From positions 1 to 7,850 of the forward strand of contig JABCZE010000061.1 of assembly GCA_013289785.1 (NCBI GenBank): a stretch of 7,850 nucleotides of DNA. The letters run 5' to 3'. Below the pieces are notes generated by a model. That model ran no database searches. It worked only from the letters and a program-made list of their open reading frames with translations, and was not told where the DNA came from. Shown here one piece after another: positions 4,716-7,850 of the stretch; positions within the stretch are counted from its first letter, which is position 1, and each line of letters opens with the position of its first letter. The stretch comes from Vulcanimicrobiota bacterium. GTDB lineage: Bacteria; Vulcanimicrobiota; Vulcanimicrobiia; Vulcanimicrobiales; Vulcanimicrobiaceae. The position numbers and the translations under genes are program-made.

Positions 4716-5387
4716 CTACTGGCAAAGCGGCCGCTTCTGGGGAGCGCCGGTCCGGCGCGGAAACCGCATCGGGGTCTCCCGAAGCTTGCGCAGGAGAATG
4801 ATGTGGTGACCGCCTCCGATCGCATCATCGCTCTCAACGCAGGCTCCCAGCACCAGTGAAGCGTCCTCCAGAGCCCGGCGTTCGGCGTCGTCCGTCGTAC
4901 CGCGCTGCAGAACCGCCGCTCCGCCGATCCCGATCAACGGCAAAAGCAGCTCTGCAACCGCGGGAGCGGTCGCGACCGCTCGGCAGGTTCCGCTCGCAAA
5001 CTGCTCGCGCAGCTCCGGCCGGCGACCGGCGGCCTCGGCGCGCTCAGCTATGACGACCCCCTGCAGTCCCAGCGTCTCCAAGAGCGATTCGAGGAGTCGC
5101 GCCTTCTTGACCGTCGGCTCAATTAGCGTGAGCGCAATTCCGGTCACGATCCCGATCGGGATCGCCGGGAAGCCGGCGCCGGACCCCACGTCCACGTACG
5201 GCTCCCGCAGGTACGGGATGACGGAAAGGCTGTCGGAGATGTGGCGGGCGATCTCCTGCGGTGAAGTCGCCCCCGTTACGTTGAAGTGGCGATTGGCTTC
5301 GAGGACGAGTTCGCCGAAGCGCGATAGAGCCGTGACGGTAGGCGCGCCGAGTCCCTGGCCGGCGAGGAGCTCTTCGAGGGCCGCCAA
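4716..5387 (-). CDS. rsmG: 16S rRNA (guanine-N7) methyltransferase RsmG (GidB)
   Basis: RsmG uses S-adenosylmethionine to methylate N7 of a conserved guanosine (G527 in E. coli numbering) in the 530 loop of 16S rRNA. The 223-aa protein has the family order: 'NRHFNVTG' (32-39), 'ISDSLSVIPYL' (50-60), SAM motif I 'VDVGSGAGFP' (65-74), an acidic residue after the second strand ('LIEP', Glu90), then 'CRAVATAPAVAELL' where most members have SRA, and the C-terminal 'TPMRFPRRTGAPQKRPL' that matches the usual PRKAGTP.K.PL ending. The family's KG after the glycine turn reads 'QRG' here. TTG at 5387 is chosen as start: it lies 2 nt after the mnmG stop, no ATG or GTG fits, and the length is normal. A CTG two codons upstream, overlapping the mnmG stop, is an alternative. 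Confidence 0.92.
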   Translation of the reverse strand: MAALEELLAGQGLGAPTVTALSRFGELVLEANRHFNVTGATSPQEIARHISDSLSVIPYLREPYVDVGSGAGFPAIPIGIVTGIALTLIEPTVKKARLLESLLETLGLQGVVIAERAEAAGRRPELREQFASGTCRAVATAPAVAELLLPLIGIGGAAVLQRGTTDDAERRALEDASLVLGACVESDDAIGGGHHIILLRKLRETPMRFPRRTGAPQKRPLCQ

Positions 5388-5389
5388 CG

Positions 5390-7249
5390 TCAGACCGTCG
5401 GAACGGGGACGCTCTCCCGCCGGGCCTTATGGACGAAGAGGCCGACGATGGCGACGTCGGAGGGCGTTATCCCAGGAATTCGCCCGGCCATTCCCAGCGT
5501 CCGAGGACGCCGCGAGGTAAATTTTTCGCGCGCCTCCGCGGAGAGCGCCGCAATCGATCGGTAGTCGAAATCCGGCGGTATCGTCGCATGCTCGGTTTTC
5601 GATGCCTTCTCAATGGCGAGTTCTTGACGGCGAACGTAACCCTCGCATTTGAGCTCGATCGCCAGGCGTTCGCCGATCTCTTCGTCCAGCGCGGGAAAAC
5701 GCTCGGCTACGGCGCCGAAGTCGAGGGTGGGCCGGCGCAGGGCATCGGCAATCGTGCTTCCACCCGAAAAGCGCTCGTCGCCGATGCTTTCGTTGGAGAG
5801 GCGAGTCTTCTCGGCATACCGGTGCGCCAGTTGCAAGGATTCTTGCCGTCGATTGAATCGATCCCACGCACGGTCGTCGACGAGCCCCAGTTCGCGTCCG
5901 ACCGGCGTTAGGCGCTGATCGGCATTATCGTGGCGCAAGATGACTCGGTGCTCGGCCCGGGACGTGAGCATCCGATAGGGCTCGTCGACGCCGCGGGTCA
6001 CCAAATCGTCGATGAGGACGCCGATGTAAGCCTGGGCTCGGGACAGTCGCAGCGGTTCTTCGCCACGGGCTGCCCGCGCGGCATTGATTCCCGCTACCAG
6101 CCCTTGCGCCGCCGCCTCTTCGTAGCCGGAGGTTCCGTTGAGCTGCCCGCAGTGGTAGAGCCCGGCGATCCGTCGCGTCTCTAGCGTCTCCCGCAGTTCC
6201 GTTGGCGGGACCATGTCGTACTCCACGGCGTAGCCGGCTCGAGTAACGCTGCAGGCCTCCAAGCCCGGCAGCGTGTGAAGCATTTCGAGCTGAATCTCCG
6301 CCGGCAGCGACGTCGAAAAGCCGCCTACGTAAAGCGTGGGCTCATCCCAACCTTCCGGCTCGATAAATATTTGATGCGCCGGATTATGCGCGAACTTGAC
6401 GACCTTGTCTTCGATCGACGGACAGTATCGCGGACCGATCCCGCGAATCAGATCGAGCCCGTAGAGCGGCGAATGCGCCAGATTGTCGCGCACCAATGCA
6501 TGCGTGCGCGCATTGGTCTGGGTGAGATAGCACGGCAACTGCGGCCCTGCAAACTTTCTTTCACTCGTATACGAAAACAACAGCGGCTGGGAGCTGGGCG
6601 GCTGCCGCGTCATCGCACCGTAGTTTACGCTGGATCGGCCGATGCGGGGCGGCGTTCCCGTCTTCAGCCGGGCAGTCGGGAAACCCAAACGGCGCAGTTC
6701 ATCGGCGAGCCCGCGCGCCGGGGCCTCGCCAAATCGGCCCTCCGCGCGCACGACGCTTCCGCAAAAAGACTTTCCACCAAGAAACGTGCCGGTCGCAAGG
6801 ACCACCCTTCTGGCGCGATACCGTTCCCCACCGGCACAGATGACGCCGCGGACAGCGCCGCTTTCGACGATAAGCCCCTCGACCAGACCCTGCACGATCG
6901 AAAGATTCGGTTGCGATCGCAGCAGGGCGGTCGCTAGCCTACCGTATGCCGGTTTGTCCATTTGCTGACGCAGAGCTCGCACCGCGGGCCCTTTGCTCTC
7001 GTTGAGAAAACGAGCGTGAAGGCTGCAGCGGTCCGCAATGCTTCCCATGGCCCCGCCGAGCGCGTCGATCTCGCGAACCAGCTGTCCTTTCGCGCTGCCG
7101 CCGATCGACGGGTTACAGGGCAACGTGCAGATTCTCTCCGGATCGCCGGTCACCAGCATCGTGGGAACGCCGAGACGCGCTGCCGCCAACGCGGCCTCTA
7201 CGCCTGCGTGGCCGCCACCTACGACGATCGCGCCGGCATCGTCGAACAT
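5390..7249 (-). CDS. mnmG: tRNA uridine-5-carboxymethylaminomethyl modification enzyme MnmG (GidA)
   Basis: MnmG, with the GTPase MnmE, builds the cmnm5 group on wobble uridine-34 of several tRNAs, using FAD, NADH and methylene-tetrahydrofolate. At 619 residues it is full length (E. coli 629). Seen in order: FAD-binding 'VVGGGHAGVEAA' (9-20), the first family signature 'PCNPSIGGSAKGQLVREID' from residue 44 with catalytic-type Cys45, 'VLATGTFLGG', 'LKTGTPPRI', the second cysteine in 'GIGPRYCPSIEDK', the second signature 'GQLNGTSGYEEAAAQGLVAG', 'YRMLTSRAEHRVILR', and the helical C-terminal domain that contacts MnmE and tRNA ('YVRRQE', 'RIPGITPSDVAIV'). ATG at 7249 has AAGG close upstream, overlapping the preceding gene's TAA. 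rsmG follows after 2 nt, the classic gidA-gidB pair. Confidence 0.97.
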   Translation of the reverse strand: MFDDAGAIVVGGGHAGVEAALAAARLGVPTMLVTGDPERICTLPCNPSIGGSAKGQLVREIDALGGAMGSIADRCSLHARFLNESKGPAVRALRQQMDKPAYGRLATALLRSQPNLSIVQGLVEGLIVESGAVRGVICAGGERYRARRVVLATGTFLGGKSFCGSVVRAEGRFGEAPARGLADELRRLGFPTARLKTGTPPRIGRSSVNYGAMTRQPPSSQPLLFSYTSERKFAGPQLPCYLTQTNARTHALVRDNLAHSPLYGLDLIRGIGPRYCPSIEDKVVKFAHNPAHQIFIEPEGWDEPTLYVGGFSTSLPAEIQLEMLHTLPGLEACSVTRAGYAVEYDMVPPTELRETLETRRIAGLYHCGQLNGTSGYEEAAAQGLVAGINAARAARGEEPLRLSRAQAYIGVLIDDLVTRGVDEPYRMLTSRAEHRVILRHDNADQRLTPVGRELGLVDDRAWDRFNRRQESLQLAHRYAEKTRLSNESIGDERFSGGSTIADALRRPTLDFGAVAERFPALDEEIGERLAIELKCEGYVRRQELAIEKASKTEHATIPPDFDYRSIAALSAEAREKFTSRRPRTLGMAGRIPGITPSDVAIVGLFVHKARRESVPVPTV

Positions 7250-7255
7250 CGAACC

Positions 7256-7831
7256 TTAGCCCGTCGACCCCGCCGTTAAAGCGGTGGAGTGGCCACGCAA
7301 GCGCAACGATAGCGCGATCATCAATATTCCAAACACGATTGCGTACGCGCTAACGAGCCAAACCAGCGCCAGTGCGCCGGCGAGTGGAAACCAAACCATC
7401 AAACCGCCGAAGAGTATCGATGCAATCCCGCCGACGATTAGCCAGAACTCGTTGGTGACGTGCGATCGCAACTGAATCGCCGCGACAATTTCCAGAACTC
7501 CGGTAATAAACGCCCACGCTGCAATCGTAAAATAGAGCGCGAGCAACGTGATCCCGACATCGTAGAAGGTTATTGCCGCGATCAGCAATCCGACGATGCC
7601 TTCGAGCATGAGCGGCCACCAGCGCTGATGTTCCTCCACTGCGCGTATCGTCGCAAGGATGGCAAAGACGCCGTCTACCAAAGCGTAGGCGCCAAAGAGA
7701 AGCCCGATAACGACGAGCGTGTCGCCGGGCCACTGCAATGCCAGTATTCCAAAGAGAATTGCAACGACTCCGCGGATCAGCCACATCCACCAATTGCGCG
7801 CGACGGCGCCGGACATTTCGAGCGAATGCAT
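7256..7831 (-). CDS. HdeD-family (DUF308) six-helix membrane protein
   Basis: A 191-aa integral membrane protein with about six hydrophobic helices (roughly 17-33, 38-62, 73-90, 94-119, 127-147 and 150-176) and short loops. The pattern 'WLIRGVVAILFGILALQWPG' near the N-terminus and the later 'EGIVGLL' and 'GGIASILFGGLMVWFP' are the repeated G-rich helix motifs of the HdeD/DUF308 family, an internal threefold repeat of helix pairs. E. coli HdeD helps acid resistance at high cell density; most homologues have no proven role, so the name should not be read as acid resistance here. Start is ATG at 7831. ATG six codons in (just before 'SGAVARNWW') is an alternative, and neither has a clear SD. mnmG follows after 6 nt, so the two are probably cotranscribed. 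The promoter lies beyond the right edge or in the last 19 bp. Confidence 0.88.
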   Translation of the reverse strand: MHSLEMSGAVARNWWMWLIRGVVAILFGILALQWPGDTLVVIGLLFGAYALVDGVFAILATIRAVEEHQRWWPLMLEGIVGLLIAAITFYDVGITLLALYFTIAAWAFITGVLEIVAAIQLRSHVTNEFWLIVGGIASILFGGLMVWFPLAGALALVWLVSAYAIVFGILMIALSLRLRGHSTALTAGSTG

Positions 7832-7850
7832 GCGTTACTGCAACACTTTT

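Overview
This window looks like part of the origin-proximal region of a G+C-rich bacterial chromosome. It carries mnmG (gidA), rsmG (gidB), parA (soj) and parB (spo0J), a neighbourhood that typically lies beside oriC. The coding frames are strongly G/C at third positions and the longer intergenic stretches are A+T-richer. Nothing seen fixes the phylum. A Flp/Tad-type prepilin and the overall gene mix would suit an uncultivated high-GC lineage (Eremiobacterota- or Chloroflexota-like), but that is only a guess.

Layout, left to right. (1) Positions 1-3591, all on the minus strand and tightly packed in the order cca > parA > parB > 60-aa membrane protein > thiE (cut by the window edge). parA and parB overlap by 4 nt, and the other gaps are 5-20 nt, so this is probably one operon. 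It mixes tRNA maturation, chromosome partitioning and thiamine synthesis. (2) 3592-3820, a divergent intergenic region that can fold into several hairpins. (3) 3821-3982, the only clear plus-strand gene, a 53-aa Flp-family prepilin, followed by two strong hairpins. (4) About 3983-4715, a convergent zone. It holds a bidirectional terminator, two parS-like 16-mers 501 bp apart, a second minus-strand terminator and two small overlapping minus-strand ORFs that appear to be the tail of the rsmG transcript. (5) 4716-7831, minus strand: HdeD-like membrane protein > mnmG > rsmG, with gaps of 6 and 2 nt.

How the parts fit. ParB would load on the parS-like sites near 4.2 and 4.7 kb and ParA would move or separate the resulting complexes. 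MnmG modifies the wobble uridine of certain tRNAs, RsmG methylates 16S rRNA, and the CCA-type nucleotidyltransferase finishes tRNA 3' ends, so the segment joins origin segregation with translation maintenance. The most notable points are: parS-like sites whose right half resembles the Noc binding site rather than canonical parS; a probable CTG start for parA; the two small ORFs behind rsmG; and a lone Flp pilin with a structured leader and tail inside the partition locus. No mobile element, CRISPR array, tRNA, rRNA or recognisable oriC was found.
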